A stretch of 14,376 bases of DNA from CAWVWF01 sp963933885 (GCA_963933885.1 CAWVWF010000080.1:1-14376), one strand, 5' to 3'; positions 1 through 7,519 are shown, counted from the stretch's first letter. Made by a program: numbers and translations. The notes: generated by a model not told the origin, from the letters alone.

Positions 1-85
1 CTGCAGCTTTGTATACCAAATCTAATAATGGTAAATCATACATTGCACTTACCTCTTCCTGATTCCAATCGTGACGAATATCCAT
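1..85 (-). CDS. bioB: Biotin synthase, N-terminal fragment (runs off the left edge)
   Basis: An open frame begins with ATG at 85-83 and stays open to the window edge, giving 28 codons. The peptide starts MDIRHDWNQEEV and continues with PLLDLVYKAA. This fits the N-terminal helix of biotin synthase, where a W-x-x-E/Q-E-V stretch precedes a conserved PL-x-DL-x-x-A motif just before the radical-SAM barrel. BioB converts dethiobiotin to biotin using two iron-sulfur clusters. The catalytic CxxxCxxC motif lies beyond the window and cannot be checked. A -7 promoter element lies 16 bases upstream of the start. The identification rests on under 30 residues, so it is probable rather than certain. Confidence 0.72.
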   Translation of the reverse strand, partial: MDIRHDWNQEEVSAMYDLPLLDLVYKAA

Positions 86-101
86 TATGATAATTTTGAT
101 A

Positions 102-109
102 CAAATATA
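102..109 (-). promoter_or_regulatory. Bacteroidota -7 promoter element for bioB
   Basis: On the minus strand this reads TATATTTG, an exact match to TAnnTTTG. It ends 16 bases before the bioB ATG, which gives a leader of about ten bases. No clear TTG (-33) element is seen at the usual spacing, so only the -7 half is supported. Confidence 0.5.
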
Positions 110-279
110 CGATTTACTTATTGAGATAAAAGCTTTGAATTAGACTTCGATTAAAAATTATTTACATCAACAATAAAATAACAAGTACATATCTATTAAT
201 CAATGTGTTAAATAATTTATTTGTTAATAAAAACGAAATGTATTTTTGATTTTTATTGAATCATCAAAGTCCAGGTTCA

Positions 280-414
280 CTATTTTACCCCCATAAAACT
301 TGTGAACCTTCCCTCGATGTTGTTCTTCACGATTGAAAAACACTGTTGCAAATAATCCCCTAAATCCTTTGCAACTACATCATCAGTTATTCTTAATTTT
401 CTATTACTTCTCAT
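280..414 (-). CDS. Possible 44-residue small protein or gene remnant
   Basis: ATG at 414-412 opens a 44-codon frame that stops at TAG (282-280). The peptide begins MRSNRKLRITDDVV and ends FTSFMGVK; its middle (residues 13-34) could form an amphipathic helix. It has no signal peptide and no membrane segment. The bases before the ATG are G-rich (GGGGGAC) rather than a clear ribosome binding site, and no TAnnTTTG element is found close upstream. The frame also contains an in-frame TTG four codons ahead of the ATG. I do not recognise a family. It is the only gene-like frame noticed in this region, but an ORF of this size can arise by chance. It could also be the tail of a decayed gene. Confidence 0.22.
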   Translation of the reverse strand: MRSNRKLRITDDVVAKDLGDYLQQCFSIVKNNIEGRFTSFMGVK

Positions 415-511
415 GTCCCCCAACTCGGAAAGTAATTTCTAATGATGTTTTGAATAATACCCTAATTATCCCATTTAATATTTTTGTTTAAATAACTAAA
501 CATGTATTATT

Positions 512-550
512 ATACGGGAATAACCGTATTTGTTTACGTTTAAAAACGTA
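512..550. repeat. Pair of short inverted repeats with TACGG/TACGT cores
   Basis: Two dyads lie side by side. The first is ATACGG at 512-517 and CCGTAT at 524-529, with a 6-base spacer. The second is TACGTTT at 535-541 and AAACGTA at 544-550, with a 2-base spacer. Neither is followed by a T-run, so they do not look like terminators. Such spaced dyads are typical of binding sites for dimeric regulators. The nearest genes are the 3' end of cysN and the doubtful ORF at 280-414, so what they would control is unclear. Confidence 0.4.
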
Positions 551-638
551 TTTTAGACAAGGGCTTGTTTTCCTACGGATGAATTAGGTTTTTATCAGGA
601 TTAAAACTTTAATTATGTTATACTTTAAAATAATCCAC

Positions 639-668
639 AAAAAAAGGGCTCAATAAATTGAGCCCTTT
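639..668 (-). terminator. Rho-independent terminator of the cys operon
   Basis: A perfect 11-bp stem (arms 643-653 and 658-668) encloses a 4-base loop (TAAA). Read on the minus strand, the stem is followed by a run of seven T (bases 645-639 on the complement, partly inside the stem). It lies 24 bases beyond the cysN stop codon. There is no T-run on the plus-strand side, so it acts in the minus direction only. Confidence 0.88.
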
Positions 669-692
669 AATATCATATAAGAAAGAAAGTAA

Positions 693-1958
693 TTAAACAA
701 TCATTCCAGCACCAACAGTTTCATTTGTGAAATTATCTACAATGATAATACTCCCAGTCCCTTTGCTTTTCGCATAACCATCAATCATTAATGGTTTAGC
801 AACTTTTATTTTCATCTTACAGATATCATTTTTAGAAACTTCTTGGTCTCCTTCGATTTTATCTAAAGTATTGATATCAATTTTGTAATCAACAGACTGA
901 ATCATTCCCATTACCTCGTTAGAAGTATGACGAATCGTATACTTACCTCTTGGTGTTAACTTTTTATCGTTTAACCAACAAACCATAACCTCAATCTCCT
1001 TATGTACTTCTGGTTGATTATCTGGTTTAGCAATTAAATCACCTCTAGTAATATCAATCTCATCTTCAAGTGTTATTGTAACACTCATAGGTGAATATGC
1101 TTCCTGAAGTTCTTTTTTACCTAAATAGATATTCTTAATCTTAGAAGTAGTTCCTGATGGTAAAGCAACTATTTCATCACCAACTTTAAAATTACCTCCT
1201 TCAACTTTCCCTGCAAACCCTCTAAAATCTCTAAACTCTTCCGATTGCGGACGAATAACTCTTTGAATTGGAAAACGTGCATCTTCAGAATTAAAATCAT
1301 CTGCAATTTTCACATTCTCTAAAGTCTTTAATAATGGTAAACCATCAAACCAACTCATAGGTTTAGATGCATCAACCACATTATCACCTTTCAATGCTGA
1401 TATTGGAATAAATTGAATATCGGGAATCGATAATTTAGCCGACAATTCGATATATTCAGCTTTTATTTTTTCAAAAGCAGCTTGATCATAATCAACCAAA
1501 TCCATTTTATTAACACAAACAATAATATGCTTGATTCCTAAAAGAGATGCAATAAATGAATGACGACGAGTTTGCTCTAAAACACCTTTACGAGCATCAA
1601 TCAATATAATTGCTAAGTTAGCCGTAGAAGCACCTGTAACCATATTACGAGTATACTCAATATGACCTGGTGTATCTGCTATAATAAACTTTCTTTTTGG
1701 AGTTGCGAAGTACCTATAAGCAACATCAATTGTAATCCCTGCTTCACGCTCAGCCTTCAATCCATCAGTTAACAAAGCTAAGTTAACCCCTTCATCTCCA
1801 CGTCTTTTACTAGAAGCCTCAATTGCTTCCATCTGATCTTCAAAGATTGATTTAGTATCATACATTAATCTTCCGATCAAAGTACTCTTACCATCATCAA
1901 CACTTCCTGCAGTGGTGAACCTCAATAGGTCCATATCTAAATATCCTTCAGTATTCAT
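693..1958 (-). CDS. cysN: Sulfate adenylyltransferase subunit 1 (GTPase, ATP sulfurylase large subunit)
   Basis: CysN is the regulatory GTPase of ATP sulfurylase. With CysD it makes adenosine phosphosulfate (APS) from ATP and sulfate, driven by GTP hydrolysis. All GTPase motifs are present: the P-loop GSVDDGKS at residues 18-25, switch I around AGITID (73-78), DTPGH at 95-99, NKMD at 150-153 and SALK at 187-190. Beta-barrel domains like those of EF-Tu follow, from about residue 225 to the end. At 421 residues it is shorter than the E. coli protein (about 475). There is no fused CysC domain; that kinase is a separate gene in this operon. It is the last gene of the operon, 61 bases after cysD, and is followed by a strong terminator. 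Met9 is an alternative start; the longer form is kept because residues 6-9 (YLDM) look like the usual lead-in to this family. Confidence 0.96.
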   Translation of the reverse strand: MNTEGYLDMDLLRFTTAGSVDDGKSTLIGRLMYDTKSIFEDQMEAIEASSKRRGDEGVNLALLTDGLKAEREAGITIDVAYRYFATPKRKFIIADTPGHIEYTRNMVTGASTANLAIILIDARKGVLEQTRRHSFIASLLGIKHIIVCVNKMDLVDYDQAAFEKIKAEYIELSAKLSIPDIQFIPISALKGDNVVDASKPMSWFDGLPLLKTLENVKIADDFNSEDARFPIQRVIRPQSEEFRDFRGFAGKVEGGNFKVGDEIVALPSGTTSKIKNIYLGKKELQEAYSPMSVTITLEDEIDITRGDLIAKPDNQPEVHKEIEVMVCWLNDKKLTPRGKYTIRHTSNEVMGMIQSVDYKIDINTLDKIEGDQEVSKNDICKMKIKVAKPLMIDGYAKSKGTGSIIIVDNFTNETVGAGMIV

Positions 1959-2019
1959 CTTTAAAATAGTTTAATGTTTAATAATAAAAGTTTGTTAACT
2001 TTTTGAATTAAACTGTCTA

Positions 2020-2922
2020 TTAGAAATATCCTTGTTTCTTTCTTTCTTCCATTGCAGCTTCAGACCTTTTATCATCAGCACGATTACCTCGCTCTGTTTG
2101 TCTTGCAGATGCAACTTCTTGAATTACCTTATCTAAGTCATCAGCATCACTTTCAACAGCTCCTGTGATAGTCATACAACCTAAAGTTCTATATCTGATT
2201 GTTTTCTCTTCGTAAGCTTCACCTTCTAAAAGTGTGTTAAAAGGAGATTCCGAAATCCAGATACCACCTCTGTTTACCACACTTCTCTGATGAGAAAAAT
2301 AAATACTTGGTAATTCTATGTTCTCTTGTTTGATATATTGCCAAACATCCATTTCAGTCCAATTTGAAATTGGGAAAATTCTGAAAGATTCACCTTGGGC
2401 TTTTTTTCCATTGTATAAATTCCATAATTCTGGACGTTGATTCTTGGGATCCCACTGTCCGAAATCATCTCTATGTGAAAAGAATCTTTCTTTAGCTCTA
2501 GCCTTCTCTTCATCTCTTCTTGCTCCACCAAAAGCAGCATCATATTGAGCTTCTTCCAATTTCTCTAAAAGAGTAATAGATTGCAATGCGTTTCTTGAAG
2601 GATTTAATCCCTTCTCTTCAACTGCAGTTCCTTTGTTAATTGAATCTTGAACATATCCAACATCCAAATTAACATTATATCGTCCCATTAAAGCATCTCT
2701 AAATTCAATTGCTTCAGGAAAATTATGTCCTGTATCAACATGTAATAAAGTAAATGGAATCTTTGCAGGGTAAAATGCTTTATAAGCTAAGTGTACCATT
2801 GTAATGGAGTCTTTCCCTCCAGAAAACAATAACACAGGATTTTCAAATTGCTCTGCAACTTCTCTGAAAATATGAATCGCTTCCGATTCTAACTGCTCTA
2901 AATGACTAAGCGTGTTTGACAT
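2020..2922 (-). CDS. cysD: Sulfate adenylyltransferase subunit 2 (ATP sulfurylase small subunit)
   Basis: CysD is the catalytic subunit that joins ATP and sulfate to give APS and pyrophosphate, working in a complex with CysN. It belongs to the PP-loop ATP pyrophosphatase family, and the PP-loop SGGKDS is visible at residues 34-39. An arginine/lysine-rich RRDEEKARAKER segment follows near residues 135-146, with the family's usual C-terminal end (EERKKQGYF). Its 300 residues match the family length (302 in E. coli). It starts three bases after the cysC stop codon, so the two are almost certainly cotranscribed and probably translationally linked. It is distinct from CysH, the PAPS reductase, which also has a PP-loop; the length, the RRDEEKARAKER segment and the cysN neighbour favour CysD. 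Confidence 0.97.
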   Translation of the reverse strand: MSNTLSHLEQLESEAIHIFREVAEQFENPVLLFSGGKDSITMVHLAYKAFYPAKIPFTLLHVDTGHNFPEAIEFRDALMGRYNVNLDVGYVQDSINKGTAVEEKGLNPSRNALQSITLLEKLEEAQYDAAFGGARRDEEKARAKERFFSHRDDFGQWDPKNQRPELWNLYNGKKAQGESFRIFPISNWTEMDVWQYIKQENIELPSIYFSHQRSVVNRGGIWISESPFNTLLEGEAYEEKTIRYRTLGCMTITGAVESDADDLDKVIQEVASARQTERGNRADDKRSEAAMEERKKQGYF

Positions 2923-2925
2923 ATC

Positions 2926-3522
2926 TTATAATTGAATTTCTTTTAATACCAATTCTAATAACTCGTTCTTACAAGTTTCCAAATCCTTCTCGTCTGTTTT
3001 AATCTCAACGAAAGGATTTTCAGCACCTTCAAAAGGTGAATCTAAGCCTGTAAAATTTTTAATCTCTCCTGCTAAAGCTTTTTTGTATAAACCTTTTACA
3101 TCTCTTGAAGCACAAACATCGAAAGAAGCATTTATATATACTTCTCTAAATCCATCTACTCCAATAATATCTTTAGCCTGTTGTCTAATTTCTATCGTTG
3201 GACTAACCAATGAACAAATAACAACATCACCATTCTCCATGAACAACTTACTAATTTCAGCTGCTCTACGGATATTTTCTGTTCTATCTTCTAATGAGAA
3301 GCCAAGGTTGTTGTTTATTCCAGCCCTTAAATTATCACCATCTAATAACTTTGTATGTATTCCTTTAGCGAACAATTCGTTTTCTAAAGCTTTAGCAATT
3401 GTACTTTTCCCAGAACCCGACAATCCAAACATCCAAAGTACAATACCTTTATGCTTGTTCAACATCTCTTTATCAGATTGCTGTAAAATTGTGTCCTTTA
3501 TTGGAAAAATATTTTCTTGCAC
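2926..3522 (-). CDS. cysC: Adenylyl-sulfate (APS) kinase
   Basis: CysC phosphorylates APS on the 3' hydroxyl to give PAPS, the activated sulfate used for reduction or for sulfotransferases. The Walker A motif GLSGSGKST lies at residues 33-41. The substrate-binding stretch starting DGDNLRAGINNNLGF is at 61-75, followed by EDRTENIRR (78-86). A serine in LVSP (Ser97) aligns with the serine of the ISP motif that is phosphorylated in the E. coli enzyme. The 198 residues match stand-alone APS kinases. The gene lies six bases after cysQ and three bases before cysD. Having it as a separate gene next to cysD and cysN, rather than fused to cysN, is a common arrangement. Confidence 0.96.
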   Translation of the reverse strand: MQENIFPIKDTILQQSDKEMLNKHKGIVLWMFGLSGSGKSTIAKALENELFAKGIHTKLLDGDNLRAGINNNLGFSLEDRTENIRRAAEISKLFMENGDVVICSLVSPTIEIRQQAKDIIGVDGFREVYINASFDVCASRDVKGLYKKALAGEIKNFTGLDSPFEGAENPFVEIKTDEKDLETCKNELLELVLKEIQL

Positions 3523-3528
3523 TTTATT

Positions 3529-4305
3529 CTATTTTAATTTTGTTGTACTTGTTGCTAAGAATGAACCGTTCAATAAGTTTTCCTTATTATAAGTAAACAC
3601 TTCCTTGCATTCCAAATCTTTATAAACTTCTCCACCTGCACCAGTAACAATCGCATGCCCTGCAGCAATATCCCATTCCATCGTCGGTCCTGACCTGAAG
3701 TACAAATCAGCACTACCTTCCGCAACCATACAGAACTTTAATGAACTACCTACAGAGAATGATTCTTTAACTCCAATTTCTTGGTAAAACTCTTTTTCTT
3801 CTGGTTTCGCATGAGATTTAGAACCTACAGCAATCCAATCAGATGAATTAGTATTAACCTTTAAAGGCTCCAATTCTCCAGATCCAACTTGCTTATAAGC
3901 ACCTTCTCCTTTAATTCCAAAGTAATAAACATCAGTAACTGGAACGTATATTCCTCCAAAAACAGGAATTCCATTTTCAATTAATGCAATATTAACTGTG
4001 AATTCTCCATTTCTATTGATGAATTCTTTGGTCCCATCCAAGGGATCAACACACCAGAATTTCGAAAAGTCTTTTCTTTCTGAATATGGAATACTTTCGT
4101 TTTCCTCAGAAATAATTGGAATATCAAACGCAAGCTCCAATCCTGAAATAATCACCTCATTAGCAGCCACATCCGCTAAAGTTAACGGCGAGTCATCTGC
4201 TTTATGATCAACCACACTTGCCTGATCACTGTTGTAGATTCTTAAAATTTCAGCTCCAGCTGCCTTTAAAATCGGCTGAATTATCGGTATCAATCCTTGC
4301 TCCAT
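3529..4305 (-). CDS. cysQ: 3'(2'),5'-bisphosphate nucleotidase (PAP phosphatase)
   Basis: CysQ hydrolyses 3'-phosphoadenosine 5'-phosphate (PAP), the inhibitory by-product of PAPS use, to AMP. It is a magnesium-dependent phosphatase of the inositol monophosphatase fold. Metal-site motifs are all visible: PLTLAD at residues 40-45, SEEN at 67-70, the DPLDGT signature at 87-92 and WDIAAGHAI at 211-219. The length of 258 residues fits the family. It is the first gene of the cysQ-cysC-cysD-cysN operon, with a -7 promoter element 17 bases before the ATG. Grouping PAP disposal with PAPS synthesis makes functional sense and favours CysQ over a general inositol monophosphatase. Confidence 0.93.
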   Translation of the reverse strand: MEQGLIPIIQPILKAAGAEILRIYNSDQASVVDHKADDSPLTLADVAANEVIISGLELAFDIPIISEENESIPYSERKDFSKFWCVDPLDGTKEFINRNGEFTVNIALIENGIPVFGGIYVPVTDVYYFGIKGEGAYKQVGSGELEPLKVNTNSSDWIAVGSKSHAKPEEKEFYQEIGVKESFSVGSSLKFCMVAEGSADLYFRSGPTMEWDIAAGHAIVTGAGGEVYKDLECKEVFTYNKENLLNGSFLATSTTKLK

Positions 4306-4322
4306 TTATAAAAATTGAGGTG

Positions 4323-4330
4323 CAAATTTA
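4323..4330 (-). promoter_or_regulatory. -7 promoter element of the cysQCDN operon
   Basis: The minus strand reads TAAATTTG, an exact match to TAnnTTTG, ending 17 bases upstream of the cysQ ATG. No TTG is found 17-23 bases further upstream, so the -33 half is weak or missing. It is the only such match in the 171-base divergent region on this strand. Confidence 0.55.
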
Positions 4331-4406
4331 TACATTATTACGCTTATAAAAAAGAGATTTAACGAGTAATTATGAACCAATTAATGTAATTGTGTTGAAT
4401 TGACTA

Positions 4407-4424
4407 ATTTGAATATTTTCAAAT
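4407..4424. promoter_or_regulatory. Inverted repeat between cysQ and the CotH-type gene, possible operator
   Basis: ATTTGAA at 4407-4413 pairs with TTCAAAT at 4418-4424 across a 4-base spacer. It lies between two divergent promoters, 25 bases upstream of the plus-strand -7 element and 77 bases upstream of the cys one. There is no T-run of terminator type. In such AT-rich DNA a 7-bp dyad can occur by chance. Confidence 0.25.
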
Positions 4425-4448
4425 AATAAAAATCAATTAAAAAAATAT

Positions 4449-4456
4449 TACTTTTG
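4449..4456 (+). promoter_or_regulatory. -7 promoter element of the CotH-type lipoprotein gene
   Basis: The sequence TACTTTTG matches TAnnTTTG exactly and ends 20 bases before the ATG at 4477, leaving a leader of roughly 15 bases. No TTG is present at the expected -33 spacing. Confidence 0.5.
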
Positions 4457-4476
4457 GGCTACAAAATCTTATTTTA

Positions 4477-5649
4477 ATGAAAAGTAGTTTTTCGATTTTA
4501 ACCGTTATTTCTCTAGTATCAGTATTGATAAGTTGTAGTGCTCAAGTCAATAATAGCAAGTCAATAACGTTAAGCGATGCTCAAGAAAAAGGTTTAAAAC
4601 TAGAGATTTCAGACTCTTCAATGAAGGTACTTTTAACTGTTCGTGAAACTGCAATTAAAGACAAACTTTTAAAAGACAAAAAATCATATGTTAATGCCAA
4701 GCTTACTTGTGGTGACAAGGTTTTAAATGCTTCTGTTCGTTTCAAAGGAGACCATGTTGATCATCTAGATGGAAACAGATGGTCTTTTAGGGTTAAAACA
4801 AAAAAGAAAGGTCTTGTATTCGGAGAAGATAAATTCTCAATTCAAGGTGTTCATACTAGAGCCTATCTTAATGAATGGGTTTTTCATAAGCTTTTAGAAA
4901 AAGAAGGATTAGTTTATTTACAATACTATTTCATTCCATTTCAAATAAATGACATCGATTCACTAAAAGGAATCTATGCATATGAATCTCATTTTAAAAC
5001 CAACCTATTAAAAATTCAAAACAAAAAACCTGGACCAATTGCTAAGTTTGAAGAAGATTTGTTTTGGGATACTAAATACAGAAGTGGCGAACCAGATAGA
5101 GATTCTTCTATAATGACTGAGGCCAATATCAAATTAACGGCTAAAAAAGGATTTAATAAATCACTTAAAGGTCTTCTTGTAAAAAACCTAGATGATTATA
5201 GAAAAGGATTAACAACTGCTGACAAAGTATTAGATGTTGAAAAATGGGCGAAATTTGTAGCTGTTAACGGATTAATGAATAGTAAACATGCATTACGTTG
5301 GCATAACTTAAGATTTTATCTCAACCCAGATACTAAACTCATTGAGCCAGTTGGTTTTGATTGTATTTCATGGCATTCCAACAAAGGAGCTTGGTTTCTA
5401 GATCTAAACGAACTTGAGGAATTCTATACAGGGCTTTTTGAATCTAAGAAATTTCTTTCTGTACTAAATAAGAAAGCACACGAAATTGCTGAAAGAAGTT
5501 ATTTTCAAGATTTCTTAGAAGATAACAAAGAGGAAATGGATGAAAATATTGCACTTATTCAATTAGAGAAAAAAGAATTCAGATTTTGGCCTGTCTCATT
5601 TTATAGAAACCAGGATTTAATTAAAGAGTTCTTAAATACTTCAAAATAG
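4477..5649 (+). CDS. Lipoprotein with CotH-type kinase-like domain
   Basis: The N-terminus is a lipoprotein signal peptide ending in LISC with the lipidated cysteine at residue 20, so the protein should be anchored in a membrane facing the periplasm or outside. From about residue 80 it resembles the CotH family of atypical protein kinases: VRFKGD at 87-92, a basic WSFRVKTKKK stretch at 102-111, an extended middle with an IYAYE motif (166-170), and HNLRFYLNP followed by PVGFD at 276-284 and 291-295. The 390 residues fit a single-domain member. The Bacillus spore-coat CotH phosphorylates other proteins; whether this one is active is unknown. The usual GNxD-like stretch reads NSKHALRWHN here, so it belongs to a divergent branch. 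It is transcribed divergently from cysQ with its own -7 element; a link to sulfate metabolism is not shown. Confidence 0.7.
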   Translation: MKSSFSILTVISLVSVLISCSAQVNNSKSITLSDAQEKGLKLEISDSSMKVLLTVRETAIKDKLLKDKKSYVNAKLTCGDKVLNASVRFKGDHVDHLDGNRWSFRVKTKKKGLVFGEDKFSIQGVHTRAYLNEWVFHKLLEKEGLVYLQYYFIPFQINDIDSLKGIYAYESHFKTNLLKIQNKKPGPIAKFEEDLFWDTKYRSGEPDRDSSIMTEANIKLTAKKGFNKSLKGLLVKNLDDYRKGLTTADKVLDVEKWAKFVAVNGLMNSKHALRWHNLRFYLNPDTKLIEPVGFDCISWHSNKGAWFLDLNELEEFYTGLFESKKFLSVLNKKAHEIAERSYFQDFLEDNKEEMDENIALIQLEKKEFRFWPVSFYRNQDLIKEFLNTSK

Positions 5650-5706
5650 ACTACTACCATTCATAACATTTTTTAACTTTTAATCTTATTAAGCAATACA
5701 TTAGTA

Positions 5707-6399
5707 ATGAAAATTAATGCTTTCGTTATGGACTCTATTTTATATTATTCATTTTCTACCTTAATCATAATAGTACTATCAACAGTATCTTACCGATTTT
5801 CTAATAAAAATAAAAAAACATTATTACTACCAGTAACTTTAATTGCATGGCAAGTAATTGTAGGATTAATTGGGTCAACAGGTTTTTATGAAAATTTCAC
5901 TCTCCCTCCTAATCTTGTTTATGCTGGAATAGTTCCAACCTTTATTATTTTCGGATTGTTCTTTTTATCAAAAACGAGTAAACAACTTCAAGTCTCAACA
6001 CCTAAACATATTCCTATTTTATTTCAAAGTTTTAGAATTATAGTTGAACTATTAATTTTCAAAGCTTTTCTAAGTGGAATAGGCCCGATAGAGGCAACTT
6101 TCCAAGGATACAATTATGAATTCTATTTTGGTTTTTCAGCAATTGTTGTTGGATTCTTAGCTTGGAAAAACTTACTTAACAGAAAAGCTATACTTGCCTG
6201 GAATGTACTAGGATTATTTATGTTGGCTTTCATAGTAGGTATTTTCATAACAAGCGGACTACTTTATAAAGAGTTCTGGGGAAGAGATGCAAAAATGGTT
6301 AAAGATGCCTTTTTACATATGCCATACTTATCTATAGCTACTTTTTATATGCCAATTGCAGTATGGATGCATATTTTCTCAATAAAACAGTATAAGTAA
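5707..6399 (+). CDS. Seven-helix membrane protein of unknown function
   Basis: This 230-residue protein has about seven hydrophobic segments, near residues 10-28, 39-57, 69-87, 103-122, 137-153, 161-183 and 204-224, joined by short loops. The segment between helices 3 and 4 is polar and lysine-rich (about 89-101). Features seen include QSFRIIVEL at 107-115, the end of helix 6 at ITSG, and MPIAVWMHIFS near the C-terminus. It resembles a set of uncharacterised integral membrane proteins common in Bacteroidota, but I know no function. Met8 is a possible shorter start that would place the first helix right at the N-terminus. It begins 57 bases after the CotH-type gene, with no clear -7 element in between, so it may be read through from that gene. 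It ends 37 bases before holA. Confidence 0.75.
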   Translation: MKINAFVMDSILYYSFSTLIIIVLSTVSYRFSNKNKKTLLLPVTLIAWQVIVGLIGSTGFYENFTLPPNLVYAGIVPTFIIFGLFFLSKTSKQLQVSTPKHIPILFQSFRIIVELLIFKAFLSGIGPIEATFQGYNYEFYFGFSAIVVGFLAWKNLLNRKAILAWNVLGLFMLAFIVGIFITSGLLYKEFWGRDAKMVKDAFLHMPYLSIATFYMPIAVWMHIFSIKQYK

Positions 6400-6402
6400 A
6401 CT

Positions 6403-6432
6403 TTGTACTTCCCTACTCTAACCTTATCTTAG
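6403..6432 (+). promoter_or_regulatory. holA promoter (-33 and -7 elements)
   Basis: TTG at 6403-6405 and TATCTTAG at 6425-6432 (one mismatch to TAnnTTTG) are separated by 19 bases, inside the usual 17-23 spacing of Bacteroidota promoters. The -7 element ends only four bases before the GTG start codon of holA. Transcription would begin at or within a base or two of that codon, with essentially no leader. Confidence 0.5.
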
Positions 6433-6436
6433 CTGT

Positions 6437-7429
6437 GTGGATTACAAACAAATCATAAAGGAAATTTCTGCTGGGAATCAAAAACCTGTCTATTTTTTAC
6501 AAGGTGACGAGCCTTACTTTATCGATTTAATCGAAAGATTTACTACCGAAAGAATTCTTGATGAAGGTGTTAAGGGGTTTGACCAAACCATATTATATGG
6601 TAAGGACACCGATCTTGTATCAGTAGTTAATGCTGCAAAACGTTTTCCTATGATGGGAGAATTGCAAATCATTTCGGTAAGAGAAGCACAACACTACCGT
6701 AACTTCGATGCGTTAATTGAATATTTAAAGAAACCTCAAGATAAAACTTTACTTCTCTTTTCTTTTAAGGGAAAAAAACTTGATAAGAGAATTCTTAAAA
6801 AGTTTGGTCCAAACGCTGTAATTTTTGAATCAAAGAAATTTTACGACAACCAAGTTCCAGACTGGATTGTAAATTACGTTTCAAGCAAGAAACTTCAAAT
6901 TGCTATTAAATCTGCTGTTTTACTTTCTGATTTTTTAGGAAATGACTTAGCTAAGATTGTTAATGAAGTTAATAAGCTAGCTATACTCCTACCTCCTAAC
7001 TCGATTATAACTCCTGATATTATTGAACAGAATATCGGAATTAGTAAAGAATACAATACTTTTGAATTAACCAATGCACTTATAAATCAAGACATTCTAA
7101 AAGCAAATAGAATTGCTGCTCATTTTGGAGCAAACCCAAAGAACTATCCTTTAGTACTTACAATATCAATGTTGTATGGACTGTTTTCTAAAATAATGTG
7201 TTTGTATTTTGTTCAATCTTCAAATCCTGAAGTAATCGCAAAGGAATTAGGTGTTAGAAGTTTTTTCTTAAAAGATTATCAGATAGGAAAAAGTAAATAC
7301 TCTAAAAGAAAACTTTTCCAAATCATAAGCTTATTAAACGAATACGATTTAAAGTCTAAAGGATTCGGTAACAGCTCTACTACAGACAGTGAGTTATTGA
7401 AGGAATTAATTTTTAAAATCCTTCATTAG
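6437..7429 (+). CDS. holA: DNA polymerase III subunit delta
   Basis: HolA is the wrench subunit of the clamp loader: it opens the beta sliding clamp during DNA replication. The N-terminal stretch PVYFLQGDEPYFID (residues 17-30) is the characteristic delta motif. It is followed by a long FxxxxIxxGKDTDLxxVVNAAKRFPMMGE-like region (about 43-75) and LLLFSFKGKKLDKR near 106-120. The C-terminal half contains the alpha-helical clamp-loader domain (about 210-330). The 330 residues fit the family. The start is GTG at 6437, reading MDYKQIIKEI; no ATG lies at a suitable place and this N-terminus aligns well with the family. The promoter just upstream suggests an mRNA with almost no leader. It stands alone between a membrane protein and the mutL operon. 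Confidence 0.93.
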   Translation: MDYKQIIKEISAGNQKPVYFLQGDEPYFIDLIERFTTERILDEGVKGFDQTILYGKDTDLVSVVNAAKRFPMMGELQIISVREAQHYRNFDALIEYLKKPQDKTLLLFSFKGKKLDKRILKKFGPNAVIFESKKFYDNQVPDWIVNYVSSKKLQIAIKSAVLLSDFLGNDLAKIVNEVNKLAILLPPNSIITPDIIEQNIGISKEYNTFELTNALINQDILKANRIAAHFGANPKNYPLVLTISMLYGLFSKIMCLYFVQSSNPEVIAKELGVRSFFLKDYQIGKSKYSKRKLFQIISLLNEYDLKSKGFGNSSTTDSELLKELIFKILH

Positions 7430-7504
7430 TTTTCAACCATCAATTTGTTAATCATTCGTTAAGAACTTACCCTTTAAAACCACCGTCATCCAAAGCACTA
7501 TTGT

Positions 7505-7512
7505 TAACTTTG
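7505..7512 (+). promoter_or_regulatory. -7 promoter element of the mutL-rhomboid operon
   Basis: TAACTTTG matches TAnnTTTG exactly and ends seven bases before the ATG at 7520. The predicted transcript would start within a few bases of the ATG, so the first gene of the operon would have a very short leader or none. No TTG is found at the standard -33 spacing. Confidence 0.5.
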
Positions 7513-7519
7513 GTAACGT

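Larger units (their letters stand above)
110..638. other. Gene-poor intergenic region between bioB and the cys operon
   Basis: This stretch of more than 500 very AT-rich bases contains no convincing gene. It holds a doubtful 44-codon minus-strand ORF (280-414) and a group of short inverted repeats built on TACGG/ACGT cores (512-550), with a further TACGG at 574-578. A short CCTA...TAGG pairing is possible around 572-588. No tRNA, riboswitch or insertion-sequence end is recognised. It may be a regulatory region or the decayed remains of a lost gene. Confidence 0.6.

Noticed and set aside
2316..2543. A 75-codon frame overlapping cysD on the same strand in another frame
   Set aside because: It lies within the conserved cysD coding sequence; the peptide is low in recognisable features and there is no separate start signal.
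3083..3592. A 169-codon open frame on the plus strand across cysC
   Set aside because: It is antisense to cysC, which has all its motifs and fits tightly between cysQ and cysD. The antisense peptide shows no recognisable domain or start signal.
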